From NCBI GenBank assembly GCA_003254905.1, contig QANU01027747.1, positions 6,162-70,161 on the forward strand: a stretch of 64,000 nt of DNA, in the 5' to 3' direction. Shown here one piece after another: positions 10,426 through 22,384 of this stretch. This stretch comes from Nissolia schottii. Lineage: Eukaryota > Streptophyta > Magnoliopsida > Fabales > Fabaceae. A program made the translations under genes and the position numbers. The notes under the pieces were generated by a model, which made no database searches, was not told where the DNA came from, and saw nothing but the letters and a program-made list of their open reading frames with translations. Within the stretch, counting starts at the first letter, position 1, and each line of letters begins with the position of its first letter.

Positions 10426-12020
10426 ATCGAAAACTCTACCTCCCGTTTCGGCGGAAACTCTGGAATGTCATCGGGGAAGACATCTGAATAGTCCTGAACC
10501 ACAGGAATATCCCCGACTTCCAGTCTGGCAACTTCCACTTCTGACGATGCAAAGAAGACATACCCTTGATCTCTTAGCTGACAACAGTAGAGAGTCGGCA
10601 ACTCCTCCTCTGACGCTACTGGGCTGACAATCGTAGGGGGAAAAGTGACCAGTTTCCTAGCATAGTCAAGAACCACCTTATTGGCATTCAACCAATCCAA
10701 CCCTAGTATCACATCTAGTCCGACTAGAGGAAGACAGATTAAGTCAGCCACGCACTTTCTTTCCTGTAGTTGAAAAGGACACCGTAGACATGCTTGACAA
10801 GTCTTAACCGGCGGTGCAGTGGGTGTGGATATAGCAAACGTGTACGGCAGTGTCATAGGAGATAAATTTAGCTCCTTCACACTATCGTAGGATATAAAGG
10901 AGTGTGACGCTCCGAAATCATACAATACAATCAAGGTTTTTCCGTTAAGGATGCACTTACCCAAAATGAGACTGTCTCTGTCCTGAGCTTCTTCGGCTGC
11001 CATGGTGAATACTCGCCCCTGACGTTGGGCGGATGGTGGAGCTACTGGGCAGTCCTTCACAAAATGACCTGCCTTTCCGCACCTGAAGCAAACCCCTTGG
11101 CCTGCTAGGCACTCTCCAAAATGTCCCTTGCCGCATTTTGGACAGGGTGGGCCAGGGATCAATTCTCGGCTAAGTGTCTGGTGTGCTACGACCCGGAGTA
11201 CTTGATGGTGGAGGTCTCACTGCTGGGGTCCCTACCCGCAATGGTCCTGGTCGGGACTGATTCTGGGCTCTCCCCATCCCATGCAGTGGCCTCGGCAGAT
11301 ACTGACCCCTGCCTCTTCCTGCAACTGATGCCTGAAAGGGTCCCCTCTTCCTCTACTCTGCTTGGGAACCACCTGCTTCATCAAACCTTCTCTTGAACCT
11401 CTCGCTGCGCACTCGGTCTTTAATCCGCGCTGATACTTCCCACATTTCCAACCCTCATTAGGGTGGATCCTGTATATCTGAGAATACCGGCAGAGTTTCT
11501 CAAAGGTAGCAGTGTACTCTGCGACCGTTATATTTCCCTGCTTCAGCTCTAAGAACTCAACCTCCTTTCTGTCTTGCAGCTCCTGGGGAAAATACTTGTC
11601 CATGAAGGCCAACTTGAACTGATCCCAAGTAGCCTGATACTCTTCCTGCTCAAATTGGGGCCTAGTCATATCTCACCATTCCCCTTCTGCTCCTTCTAAC
11701 TTCCTCAAAGCGAACTTGATCTTCTGAGGATCGGTGCACGGGATATCCTCAAAGATCTGCTCCAGCTTGCGGATCAAGCTGTGGACTAGATCAGGGTCCA
11801 TCAACCCTTCAAACACCGGTGGGTTAGCCCGGTTGAAATCTCTCTACCTCAGGGCCTCGATCTCCTGAGGTGTCTGCGGTGCGTTGCGTTGGGCATTGGA
11901 GGCTGCCATCTGTGCGGTAGCCTGGGCCTGGGCCTGGGTAGCCGCGGCCACCTGCCTAAGAATATCTGCAAGATCTACAGGTTCTGGAGTGCGCTGTGTA
12001 GTATCCCTGCGAGGTGGCAT
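10426..12020 (-). pseudogene. Chromovirus B gag and aspartic protease
   Basis: Starts at ATG 12020 (MPPRRDTTQRT), a Gln/Ala-rich N-terminus shared with chromovirus H. Gag capsid-like sequence (TWDQFKLAFMDKYFPQELQDRKEVEFLEL) is followed by a CCHC zinc knuckle (CFRCGKAGHFVKDC, near 11065-11105) that binds element RNA, then aspartic protease with SHSFIS and GLDVILGLDWL. One frame is kept throughout but broken by TAG at 11844-11846, TGA near 11673 and TAG at 11232-11234. The protease active-site triplet reads D-F-G instead of D-S/T-G (near 10910), so it would be inactive even without the stops. It ends near [12 protein letters not shown], where a small deletion shifts the frame before RT. Confidence 0.88.
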
Positions 12021-12175
12021 GCCTAATGTGTAGTACCAGCACAATTCCGAGTTGATCAGTCTCAAGAAAGGCAAGTACACAGGAGCTTAGCACATACCAC
12101 TTAGCTAGAACATACACCGTAATCATGCTCGAAAGCATAGTGCAGCTCAGTCCTCAGGCTCCGTTGAACCAAACG

Positions 12176-12187
12176 GCTCTGATACCA
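12176..12187 (-). other. Primer binding site of chromovirus B (initiator Met-tRNA type)
   Basis: Minus strand TGGTATCAGAGC, two bases inside the LTR boundary at 12190. This matches the 3' end of plant initiator Met-tRNA and is the typical chromovirus primer site. The same string follows the 5' LTR of chromovirus H at 37440. Confidence 0.9.
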
Positions 12188-12189
12188 AA

Positions 12190-15100
12190 TGAAACACCCT
12201 AGCTAACTGCATCCGCTTAAGTCGCACGCAAGCTCACTAGGTTGTTTACTACCTGGTCGGAATACCTTAGTCCATAGTTAATTTCGCAAATAGTTGATTA
12301 AGAAAATAAGGACCGATTTTAAACTTTTCATTTGCATTGATTAATTACAAAAATAGAGCCATGCGTCGGAAAGAACAAGTATAACAAGCGGTAAAGCCCT
12401 TGGGCTTAGCGGATAACACTATAATGATAAGGCATAACATATACATACATTTGGTCCATCAAAAGATCATGTAACTATAATTACAATAAGTAAGTACAAA
12501 GAACATATACCTAATCCAAAAGTAGTATATACATAATCCAAAATACAAAATATCAGAATGCAAGGGCTACTGGAACACTACACAGCAGGCCCTTGATCAA
12601 AAATCCCAGTGTCCAGCTATCTCTGGGCAACCATCCTGACACGACCGCTCATGGCTCCTCGGTCTGCTCATCAGCGTCCTCATAGTATGAGTCGTCGTAT
12701 GTCCCTGAAGTTATAAGGCAGTGGGAGTGAGAACGGTACGTTCTCAGTGGAAATAACTTTAGCTCCTGTAGATCCCGTGTCATTTTAGGTCGGACTTCAG
12801 GCCGCTCAGAGATTTCTAAGTGTGCAAATATACTAACATCCTACTGATTATTATCTGGCCTAAGTTCTGAATGGCTTTATCTACATTACTAGGTGATAGG
12901 GGAACTACTCTTGTTTACTACGTTCTCGTGCTTATTAACATTACGTTTACATACATAGCCGTCTCGAGCGTTCTCTTGACGGTAAATTACAGAATAACAG
13001 TTACATATAATAATNCCACACACCTTGCAGGGATGCCATATCGACACCACCTGTGGCGGGCTTCCACCTTCAGGATGTCCCTCTGACCTCCTGAAGTGGG
13101 ATCGTTATTTGGCCCTCGTGATCACGGCCTCAGAGCTTTCAGCAGCATTTCAGAATTTCACTTCTTTTCAATACTTGCAGCATGTCATGACTTGTTTCTT
13201 ATTGGTCATTTCATAATCTTTACTTATCTCATAATTACTCCTAATTATTAAACTTTCCTTGTCATAAAATGCATGGAATGCACATACTTCAAATATTTCA
13301 TTTGCAAATTACAATTACAGCATTGAGTGCTAGACTGTGGCGTCAAAATAGCTTCCATGAACACTTCGGTCACTCTCCCTGGACTCAGCAACTCCAGGGA
13401 ACCTCTGCGGAACCCACTCAGACACTCTCCAGGGAACCACTCAGCAACCCCAGGGAACCTCCGTGGAACCCACTCAGAAACTCTCCCGGTGTCCGATCAA
13501 CAACTTCCTAGACCCCTCTCAGTTACTATCCGCGGAACCACTTAGCACCATCCCAGGTGCCGCTCAACCACTCTTGACTACCCTCAGTCTATCTCCGTGG
13601 AACAACTCCCACTCAGCACCATCCCAGGCGTCGCTCAACAATTCTAGGCTACTCTCGGTCTATATCTGCAGAACAACTCAGCACCACCCCAGGAACTGCT
13701 CAACAACTCTCTAGGCTGCTCTCGGTCTATCTCCGCGGACCAACTCTAGTTCAGCACCATCCCGGCCGCTGCTTAACAACTCTAGACTGCTCTTAGTCTA
13801 CCTCTGTGGACCAACTCCAATTCAGCACCATCCCAGGCGTTACTTAGCAACTCTAGACCACTCTCAGTCTACCTCCGCGGACCAACTTCAACTCTGCACC
13901 ATCCCAGGAGCTGCTTAACAACTCTAGACTGCTCTCAATCTCTATCCGCGGAACCACTCGTCAACGATCACTGGGCGAAACTGAAAACTGATTTCCTTAT
14001 TTTCCTTTCTTTCTCTTCTCCTTTCCCCATGGTTACTCCTTGAGGTTTTCACACATATTCTAACTATCAAAGCCTATCTAATCCAGGTCACAGGACCCTT
14101 CAGAGTCATCTCCCTAAATCCTAGCATAGGTTCTAACATATATACAAACATAAGAACATACACACACATGAGCACATAACAAGAAACAACCACCAAAGGG
14201 GTGAGCAAACTAAAGTCGCCCACACATAATCACATAGTCAAACATCCACCATTGAAGAGGTGAGGAACTAGAGTTACCCACCTGTAGAAGAACTTGGTGG
14301 TGGTAAGGGAAGCTTGAAGTGAAGTCCCACAAGCCTTGTTGTTTCCAAAGCTTGAGCTTCTCCTTTCTCCAAGATGAAGATCCTTGAGCAACGTGGAGGG
14401 TGATGAGGTGGTTCCTCTTGGCTTTTGGGATGGAAAAGAATGAAACCAAGATATGGAAACTTGAGGGTTGTGGTTCGGTTTTGAGAGCTTGAGGACAAGA
14501 GAAGAGTGCTCAAATTTGTTGAATGCTAAAGAGTGTTCTTAGGGCTTGCTTTGATGTGTATTTTAGGAGATTTTTGGAAATGAAATTCTCTTGTACAAGC
14601 TGATGGCACACACGGTTTTTGGGCCAGAATTTTTTGAGAGAAAATTGATTTTGATGGCAAAATAAGTGATGTTATGGAGTAAGGTGGTGATGGTAAGTGT
14701 TGCATAGTGATGGTAAGTCTTGAAGCACATTTTAAGGAATATGTTTGTTGACTATAGAAGGCTGAAAATTCAGCAAGGCTAGCCGTGTACCATGGCTAGC
14801 ATTAAATGGTAAATTTGTCATTTAAAAGGGTGTTAGTGATAGTGTGTTAAAAGTGTAAGAGTATGTGATTGTTCTTGATCAATTTTGGAGTGGCTAAGCT
14901 TTAATTTTTGGGGACAATTTTAATTGGAATTTGGGGAGTGAAGCCACGGTTTTGGTGGCTGAATGGTGGGAGAAAATTAATTGATTTTAGGATTTAATAA
15001 AATGTGATGAATAGTGGGAGGGATGGGCATAGGTATGGCTTATGATGGGGTTTGGTTTAGTCCTACAGCGACAAGTAATGTAATGGTGAGTTTGGAAGCA

Positions 15101-15553
15101 CCAATTAAGGGATTATCTTTGGATAAAATCCCAGCTCCAAGCCGTGCAGCTCTTCAGCTCCAGCTGCCGAGATTTCACCTCCTTCCCGGTTTCGGTTCGC
15201 TCGCGTTTTATAGCTCGCAGCCTCGGTGCGTCGCGCATGGTCGTCCAAAAAATATTCCGTTTATACCGTCGTGATCCTCTAATTTCCCTCTACCTAAGGG
15301 TATTAATATTTAAAGGCGTTTGTGAATTTTTCTCTGGGGGATTATTTTTCACGAACACCTTTTGTGCGTCAGAAAATTTCACCGGCGATTTGCAGTTGTT
15401 CGATTGTCTACCGAACTTCCTACAGCGACACGTTTTATTTCCTAAGGATATTTTACCTAATAATTTCCCATCTTCATTTTCTAATCATGATTAAAAAATT
15501 AGTTTGATATTTATGTTTATGATTATTTTTCTAAAAAAAATCGGGATGTTACA
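12190..15553 (-). repeat. 5' LTR of chromovirus B (3,364 bp)
   Basis: Minus strand starts TGTAACATCCCGATTTTT at 15553 and ends ...GCTAGGGTGTTTCA at 12190, right beside the PBS. A conserved GTGGGTAACTCTAG motif lies near 14280. A diverged repeat array is at 13384-13960. A single N sits at 13015. No clear TATA box was found at the expected distance from the GTGGGTAAC motif. Confidence 0.85.
13384..13960 (-). repeat. Degenerate CTCAG/CCAGG repeat array in LTR B
   Basis: Repeated CTCAG-containing segments at 13384, 13417, 13440, 13473 and on (spacing 33, 23, 33), followed by about six copies of a longer unit with CTCAGCACCATCCCAGG, CAACTC and a GTCTATCTCCGCGG stretch to about 13960. It occupies the same relative LTR position as the palindrome arrays of S1-S4, so it is probably the same kind of array in a diverged form. 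Confidence 0.7.
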
Positions 15554-15589
15554 TAGTCAATATGGTTTATGACTTAAGCACAAGCCAGC

Positions 15590-15870
15590 TAGCTAGGGTG
15601 TTTCATCGTAGGCAAGCTCTACAAACGATAACAATTCAACCCATGTTCCCAGCAGTCCTGGTGCACAGGTTCTCAGCATGTCTTCTGAAGTCTGAATAGT
15701 CCTTTCCAACTGGCCATTTGTCTGGGGATGATAGGGGAAACTTACATGTAGCTGAGATCCTTATGCCTCTTAAAAGGCCGTCTAGAATCCAGAAGCCGTC
15801 TAGAATCCAGAAGTAAGTCGTGGATTTCTGGCAGGAATCTTAGAGGTACGCCATGTAATCTTACCCCTCA
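15590..15870 (-). pseudogene. Relic of a gypsy integrase core
   Basis: Minus strand shows decayed integrase segments: VRLHGVP, an RFLPEIHDLL region, FWILDGL, SATCKF, a PDKWPVGKDYSDF stretch that corresponds to the TDGQSERTIQTLEDML block, and a decayed NWEELLPFVEF. Several frameshifts and a short local duplication (GTCTAGAATCCAGAAG twice, 15779-15812) are present. It is not contiguous with chromovirus B, whose LTR ends at 15553. Confidence 0.6.
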
Positions 15871-15904
15871 TGGTGAGTGCATATTATTTTATAGTCAGAG
15901 AGCT

Positions 15905-16168
15905 ATCGAATGGATAAAGCTATTTTCTTCTCTCACAGGTCATTCGAATGGCTAAAGCCATTTCATTCGAATGACCTTGATTTTCTGTGGTCAGGTTTGT
16001 GAAAAGGGTAGTCATTCAAATGACTAGTTTTCTTCCATTCGAATGACCCATGGAACAAGAAAGTCATTCGAATGACCCCCGTGTTTTATTTGAATGACCT
16101 GAAATTTTAGCATTCAGGTTGCTGATTTTTATATAGTCATTCGAATGACCTTTCCCTAAGTCATTTGA
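15905..16168 (+). repeat. ATTCGAAT-type palindrome array in unassigned DNA
   Basis: Cores centred at 15907, 15945, 15968, 16017, 16040, 16069, 16091, 16142 and 16166. Distances are 38, 23, 49, 23, 29, 22, 51 and 24, so the paired organisation (22-24 within pairs) is kept although units have been lost. The flanking consensus is GTCATTCGAATGACC rather than TTTCATTCGAATGAAA, so this is another sequence subtype with the same geometry. Confidence 0.8.
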
Positions 16169-16686
16169 ATGAATTGCGATCTGGTATAATTAAAACGCCT
16201 TTTCCCTTCTTTTTTATCACTTTTCCCTTATCCCTCTCCCTTATCTATGAACCCTAACAGAGCCCCTCTTCTCCACTCTCTTCCTTACCTCTCCACATCC
16301 TCTCTGCCCATTCCCAAACACTTCCCATTGTTCTTCCACCCTTCCTCAAGTCGTTTTCCACCATTCTCAGCCGCTCTCTGCAACCTGCTCCCCCTCCTCT
16401 GTGTCCTTGTTGTTCCTGCTGCATCCTTCCTCACAATATCACCATGAGCCGCCCCACAACACACTAGCCACCCTCCTTTGACACCCCAAGGCCATGCCGA
16501 TACCCCTAATTTTTACATCTTGGTGCGGCATGGCCTCGAGGTGGCCAGGACAGGCCATTTGGCTTAAAAATTGTAGCTTGTAGCCTTCTTGAACCCATCT
16601 ATATCACGTACTCATTCATTACTTGCACGTAGCAGAGAAACAAAACTTCACTACACGACTTCATTGCAGTTTTTCCTCATTCTTTC
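16169..16686. other. Unassigned stretch between the relic and LTR C
   Basis: C/T-rich leader-like sequence (about 16200-16440) with a short ORF (MNPNRAPLLHSLPYL...) of low complexity, then about 240 bp with an imperfect inverted repeat GCCATGCCGATACC / GGTGCGGCATGGC (about 16491-16529). I recognise no gene. It may be part of an old LTR. Confidence 0.4.
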
Positions 16687-17168
16687 TGCAACATTCCGGG
16701 TTCTCCTTTAGAAAAATTTTGCAAAATTTATAGATTTTTGCCAATCAAGACCATAAAGGAAAATGATTATTGGACGGCGGGAAAAGTTTGTGAGATTTAT
16801 TTCCCTTAAACCTTGGATAAACTCAAGTAGTTACGATCTCGCGGAACACCGCGAGGTCCATGCCCATTTTCGGTCAGAATGAAAATCTGGTTGAGTGCCA
16901 AAGGGATCTGTGAAATATAAGCTGACGGAAATTAGTTCCCAGATACCTTATTTTGACATGCCATCCTAACCAGGAAAATTTGTAGATCGCGGGTATGAGT
17001 CTGAAATATTTTTCGGATATCCGTACATGAGTAAACGGTTACTAAACGCGAGCAAACGTGACCAAAACTGAACTGAGGACCCGGATATTTAGATATTTAT
17101 AATAAAATAATAATATAATAATAAAGTCAATTAATAATTAAAAAGATAAAGTAGCAGGGGATCACGGC

Positions 17169-17176
17169 TATAAATA
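17169..17176 (+). promoter_or_regulatory. TATA box of LTR C
   Basis: TATAAATA in CACGGCTATAAATAGGCC, after an AT-rich stretch and before the conserved CGTGCACAT...GCGGAAGCGC segment shared by the related LTRs. Confidence 0.75.
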
Positions 17177-17592
17177 GGCCCCTAAGTTAAAAAATTTTCA
17201 CATTTGCTTTTTCTTCAGTTTTTTTTTTATTTCTAGTCTTGTTCGTGCACATAGCGGAAGCGCTGTTGGATCCCGAAAATTTCTTGAAGCACGCCACTGT
17301 GACGAGGATTTTCTCTGCAATCACCTTGTCAACTCCGAATCTGCATAGGAAGTGGGTAACTCTAAGCCCACTGTCTATGTGGTTATCTATATGACTGTGT
17401 ATATGTATCTGTATATGTTTGATTAGAAAATACTTTGTAGAAACTATAGGAAGCAAGTTGTGGAGAGTGATCCTTAATGATTCTGATGCTTGGAAACCAT
17501 AACTGTACCATTTGGATCACTGGAAAATGAGAAAAAGTTACGGTGAAAGCCCCTGGGAGAATATGCTCTCAGGAGCCAATTTTGAACTAGTT

Positions 17593-17768
17593 CAATCGAT
17601 TGAATTACCATGCCAATCGATTGAAAAATTGTTTGATTTCAATCGATTGAATGAGGATTTTTATCGAATGAAAGTCTTAGAAGGATTTCAATCGATTGAA
17701 AGGAGATTTCAATCAAATGAAAGAAGTTATCAGGAATTTATTCGGATGCCCAACCCCTAATCATTCGA
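17593..17768 (+). repeat. Paired CAATCGATTG/ATTCGAAT palindrome array in LTR C
   Basis: Centres at 17597, 17618, 17644, 17665, 17693, 17714, 17743 and 17766; distances 21, 26, 21, 28, 21, 29 and 23. The first members use TTCAATCGATTGAA, the last CATTCGAATG, so both core types occur in one array with the same spacing. It starts about 425 bp after the TATA box. Confidence 0.88.
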
Positions 17769-19793
17769 ATGCTTCCTGAAGAAATTGAGTTTTTAACTAT
17801 TCTATGGGATCCAACAAGTACGAAAATGCACACCATTGTACAGGAAAACATGCATCATGAGGAACCGGTCGTCATATCATATGACCTAGGACGACCATAC
17901 ATAACTAGAAGTCATCACGTAAAGTCCAAAAAGATCATAATTGAATCCTAGGGAACGAAGACGAGCTAGGCAGGTTCCGACCCCAGTTGGTCTGGAAGAC
18001 CTTAGTTAAGTGGTATAATTATATGAATAGGATGTTTCCCTGTTTCTCTTGGCACGTCTTACAGACATGCCCCTCACCAATTTGACAAGCTAGATTGGCT
18101 AAGATCAATGCAGGCAAAGGCCTGATAGCGATAGCACCGGGCCAAGGCCTTATTATGATGAGAACAGGTCAAGGCCTGAAGAAAGAAAGGAAAGAAGGGG
18201 CACCAATTAAGGAAAGGATAAAGGACAGCGCGGTTGAAACACCCTAGCTAATTGTTTACCCGTACGTAGTAAACAATGCTCACTAGGTTGTTTTCTGCTT
18301 TGGTTGGGTTACTTTTAGCCCCTACTTTTAACTTGAAAATTATTTCTTACTTGAAAATATGGACCAGTTTGAAAATTATTCTGTTACTGTATCCGTTTGC
18401 AAATTAGGAGCCGTGTGTGAACAAAGAACCATATATATACAAAGGCTAATGAACCTGTCAGTTAAGGTAGTGACAAGCTGGAGAAATATAAATATACATA
18501 TAAGCGCAATTCAAGGTCCACCAGATAATTACATATTGCTTATTAATAGGTATTGATACAAACAATTAACAATAGTCATAGATCATAATACAAAATATCT
18601 ATCAACCTATTGTGAACGTCTTCACTTGGCTCCAGTCGGAAACTGTCCTGCTGCGGTTGCTCGTTGATCCCTTCGCGCTACACACCTGAACCCATAAGGA
18701 GTGGGGGTGAGAACACTTTGTTCTCAGTGGTAGTTTCTCACGTCATCTATGGTTCATTACTTCGTTATCTTCCAGGCCACCCAGGAGATCTCTAGGTGTC
18801 ATGCATACTAATACCCTACTGGTTATTATCTTTGCCTAAGTTCTGAATGGCTTTATCTACTTTACTAGGTGATTGGATAACTAATCTTGTCATTACTTAG
18901 GCTTCGTGCTCATTAACATGTCGTTACTGCTAAAGACATAATAGTCGTCTCGGGACGCTCCCTTGATGATACATAATGCATAACATATATAACTACATAT
19001 ATACTTGCTTACATACTGACATACATACATACTTATCATCATATCATCAAATCATTCATTTGATTACATAGTGCATGAGCGGATCTGGGGATCTCTTACG
19101 CGCTCTGTGGCTGCGTCCTACTTAGTCCTTGCACCTTTGCATCCGTGGCCTTGGATTACAACCTCTTTTGCCACTATTGCATCGACCCGGCGGCGCTCTT
19201 TACCGGTATGGTAGCTAACCATGCAAGGCTCATAGGAGGTAAACATCGAATACAATTAGTGCAACCATCCCCTTTGGAATGGCGAGGGATCAAACCTATG
19301 AGTGATCAGGTGTGGATGCGTTTTGATCGGCCCTATGGCTCGATTCGTTTCTCTTTTCTCTCTTGGTGGGGCCCCTTGGTTATCATTTCATTTACATAGA
19401 CCTATGCATGTTTTACATATCTGGGCCTATGCCCGTCTCTCATCGTGGTCAGGTCTCTTTACCTGCGTTGCTCATAACCAATCCATCTTGCTGAATTGGC
19501 GAGGGGCGCGTCTACAAGACATTGCCAGGAGAATAGGGATTTCCTAACTATATAACTAGACTCCTTACTAGAGTCTACCGTACCAACTGGGGTAGGGACT
19601 CCCTAACTCTTCTTGGTTTCCTAGGGTTCAATTATGATCTTCATTAGATTTTAAAGTGAACTTCTAATTATCTAAGGCCGTCCTAACTCTTATGACGGCC
19701 TTTCCTCTTGATGCATGCTTTCAAATACCGACATAGACATACCCAGACTCATTGGACTCCTTGGAATAACTGAAATCTCAAGTCCTTTAGGAT

Positions 19794-20022
19794 TCATTCG
19801 AATGTCTAGGGTTTCATTCGAATGAATTCCTGCGAGTTCTTTCATTCGATTGAAATTGGGATTCAATCGATTGAAAACCTTCCGAGTTCTTTCATTTGAA
19901 TGAACTTAGGATTCAATCGATTGAAATCCGAGATTTTTCTTTCATTCGGTTGAATAAGAATTCAATCGATTGAAAGCTCAAAATCTGCTTTCATCCGATT
20001 GAAAACTCCATTCAATCGATCG
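19794..20022 (-). repeat. Most regular palindrome array (S2): alternating 20-21 / 28-29 bp
   Basis: Ten cores centred at 19799, 19819, 19847, 19868, 19897, 19918, 19947, 19967, 19996 and 20017; distances 20, 28, 21, 29, 21, 29, 20, 29 and 21. From the fourth core on, a perfect CAATCGATTG member alternates with a degenerate CATTCGAATG-like one. The array ends about 435 bp downstream of the TATA box in the LTR's own direction. Confidence 0.92.
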
Positions 20023-20453
20023 AAATCTGATTGAATAGGACCCCGAGGCTTCAGTTCTCATTTTTCTCCAGAGGCTCACTGTTCTTAGGGTTCCAATCAG
20101 TACAGTTATGCATTTCATTCATCAAAATTTCCCAAAACCCTTTTCACCCTACATTCTCCCAAAATACTACTAAATATTTTTACAGTCCAATACACAGAAT
20201 AACACATATATAGTCAAATAATTAACCACATAGACAGTGGGCTTTAGAGTTACCTACCTCGAAACAAGTTTCTGAACCTATAGAAATGAAGAGAAAAATA
20301 TCCTCTTCGCGTGGGTGTACTCATCCTATTTTTCCGGAGTCCGGCAGCTCTTACGCGATGTGCACGAATGGGACAAAATAAGGAAAAGAACAAAGCAGTA
20401 AATGAAACTTGCTCAGAAAGAAAATGAAGCACAAAAGCTTCAGAGGGTTTGCC

Positions 20454-20460
20454 TTTTATA
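20454..20460 (-). promoter_or_regulatory. TATA box of LTR S2
   Basis: Minus strand TATAAAA in TTGCCTATAAAAGGC, between the AT-rich U3 and the conserved CGTGCACATCGCG segment. Confidence 0.7.
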
Positions 20461-20609
20461 GGCAAAGTCAAAAGCAAACAATGTGCTTGATATTTTCTTA
20501 ATATTTTACTATTATGTTATTTTATATACTATCTATAGTATGATATATTAAATATACATACATATACGTCCCGTAGTGGCTGAATGGCCACTGTTACTTA
20601 TTTGCTTAT

Positions 20610-20673
20610 TATTTTGTATTATATATATATATATATATATCTATTTATATTACAGATTGTTACTATACACAAT

Positions 20674-20706
<33 letters not shown>

Positions 20707-20850
20707 CGTTTCTTTGTTATATATATATATATATAAGATAATATATATACATATGCATACATATGTTTTACATACACATTTACTATATTAATATATTTTA
20801 TTACATATTTCGTTTCTTTGTTTGTTTAATTATTATTATTATTTACGTGT

Positions 20851-20886
<36 letters not shown>

Positions 20887-20890
20887 TCCT
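20610..20890. repeat. AT microsatellites in the U3 of S2
   Basis: Several (TA)n runs, near 20620-20642, 20685-20705, 20720-20736 and 20853-20876, separated by TTTGTTTC-type sequence, followed by a G-run near 20911-20919. The short ORFs here (Tyr/Ile repeats) are simple-sequence artefacts. Confidence 0.85.
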
Positions 20891-22376
20891 TTGGATTTGT
20901 TTTTGTTTCGGGGGGGGAGGGGATGGACGCCCAGGGGCGTGTATATATTTATTATTGTTATTATTTTGTTTTTGTTTTGTTTCTTTCTGTCAGGGAGGTC
21001 AGGGGCAGGGGGGATGTTAGGGGAGATGCATGTACTTATGACCAAGGTTATATGATTAATTTTGATCATGTTTGATCGTTAGCCATTCACGAGTAGATGT
21101 CCCAAAAATATTTCGGACATATATTCGTAATCTATATTTTTTCCCGGTCATAGGGGTATGTCAGGTTAAGGTATTCGTGAATTTATTGCCCGGAGGGTAA
21201 TTTTCACAGATACCTTAGGTGTCTATCAGGATTCCGATCTTCGGTGAAATTTAGCACGGACCTTGTGGCACTCCGCGAGATTGAGAAACAAGTATTTGAC
21301 TGGCATTTGGAAACAATTAATTTTCTAAATAATTTCTCCAGTCCAAATAATCGCCTCTAATGTGCTTTTAATTAAGCGAATTTAGAATTTAAGCGAAATC
21401 TCCATAAGGGAAAAATTCGGGATGTTACAACGGTCAAGTCCAAGGGCTGACCAGGTCAAGTCCAAGGTCCGACCTACGTGTCCACACCTGATTGAGTCCA
21501 AGGTTCGATCCCTCGCCATTCCTGTAAGGGGGTGGTTGTACCTATCGCGTTCGATGTCTTCCTCCTATGAGCTTTACGTGGCTAGCTACCACACCGGTCA
21601 AGAGCGTTGCCGGGACGACACGATAGGGAAAACCAAAGAGGTTATAGCCGAGGCCACAGTTACAAAGGTGAAAGGACTAAGAAGGACGTACCCACAGGGT
21701 GCGTAAGAGAATTTGAGATCCCCGACATGCATGGATTAGATAGGCATACAAATGAATAATTGTATGTTGTGATGATGTATGTAAGTAAGTTTATAGTTGC
21801 ATATGATACTATGTATTATGTATCATCAAGGGAACGCCCAAGACGACTAGTATGTAACTAGAAGTGATACGAACAAGCGATTTCGTATTTCCATACTCCA
21901 GCGTGTAACATCCCAGATTTTCCACTTATGGAAATTTCGCTCAAATCCTAATTTCACGTAATTAAAAGCACATTAGAGGCAATTATTGGGACTGGGAAAA
22001 ATTATTTAGAAAAGTAATTGCTTCCAAATACCAGTCAAATACTTGTTTCTTGATCTCGCGAAGTGCCGCAAGGTCCGTGCTAAATTTCGCCAAAAACCGG
22101 GATTTCGGTAGGCACCTAAGGTATCTGTGGAAATTACCCCCGGGTAATTTATTCACGAATACCTTAACCTGACATACTCATATGATCAGGAAAAATTCGT
22201 AGATCACAGATATATATTTGGGATATTTTTCAAAGAACCGTGTGTGGGCCAGAAGTGGTTAAAAGCGACTAAAATAGAATAAGGACTAGGATATTTATAA
22301 TAACTATAATAAAATAATAATATAATAATAAAATAAATTAATTAATAACTAAATAAATAACAGTAGGGGGCACGGC

Positions 22377-22384
22377 TATAAAAA
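22377..22384 (+). promoter_or_regulatory. TATA box of LTR S3
   Basis: TATAAAAA in CACGGCTATAAAAAGGGCCC; identical context to S1 on the opposite strand. Confidence 0.75.

Larger units (their letters stand above)
4925..15553 (-). mobile_element. Chromovirus B (Tekay/Del-like Ty3/gypsy), minus strand, doubly interrupted and degenerate
   Basis: Minus-strand order: 5' LTR (12190-15553), PBS matching initiator Met-tRNA (12176-12187), gag, protease, RT, RNase H, integrase with chromodomain-like tail, PPT (5069-5097), and the start of the 3' LTR (4925-5068). The rest of the 3' LTR lies beyond the copia insertion, left of the window. Solo LTR S1 splits the integrase. The gene order and the C-terminal chromodomain-like segment indicate the chromovirus clade; Tekay/Del is inferred from LTR length and sequence style. 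Many stops and frameshifts make it non-functional. Confidence 0.88.
18235..21429 (-). mobile_element. Solo LTR S2 (chromovirus type), minus strand, in LTR C
   Basis: Minus strand TGTAACATCCCGAATTTTTC at 21429 to ...CTAGGGTGTTTCA at 18235, 3,195 bp. Flanks GCGGT / ACGGT give a 5-bp target duplication with one mismatch, and LTR C sequence resumes on both sides. It contains a TATAAAA box (minus, 20454-20460), a very regular palindrome array and an AT-microsatellite-rich U3. Confidence 0.88.

Noticed and set aside
13269..13714. Overlapping plus-strand ORFs with Ser/Pro/Thr repeats
   Set aside because: They translate the degenerate CTCAG/CCAGG repeat array of LTR B in several frames at once, as expected of a tandem repeat rather than a gene.
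16450..16686. Possible small RNA gene from the GCCATGCCGATACC / GGTGCGGCATGGC inverted repeat
   Set aside because: One imperfect hairpin without promoter or conserved copy in the window is too little to call an RNA gene.
20576..21075. Several overlapping ORFs of 66-94 codons rich in Tyr/Ile/Cys
   Set aside because: They are translations of AT microsatellites and a G-run in the U3 of S2; no domain or codon signal.
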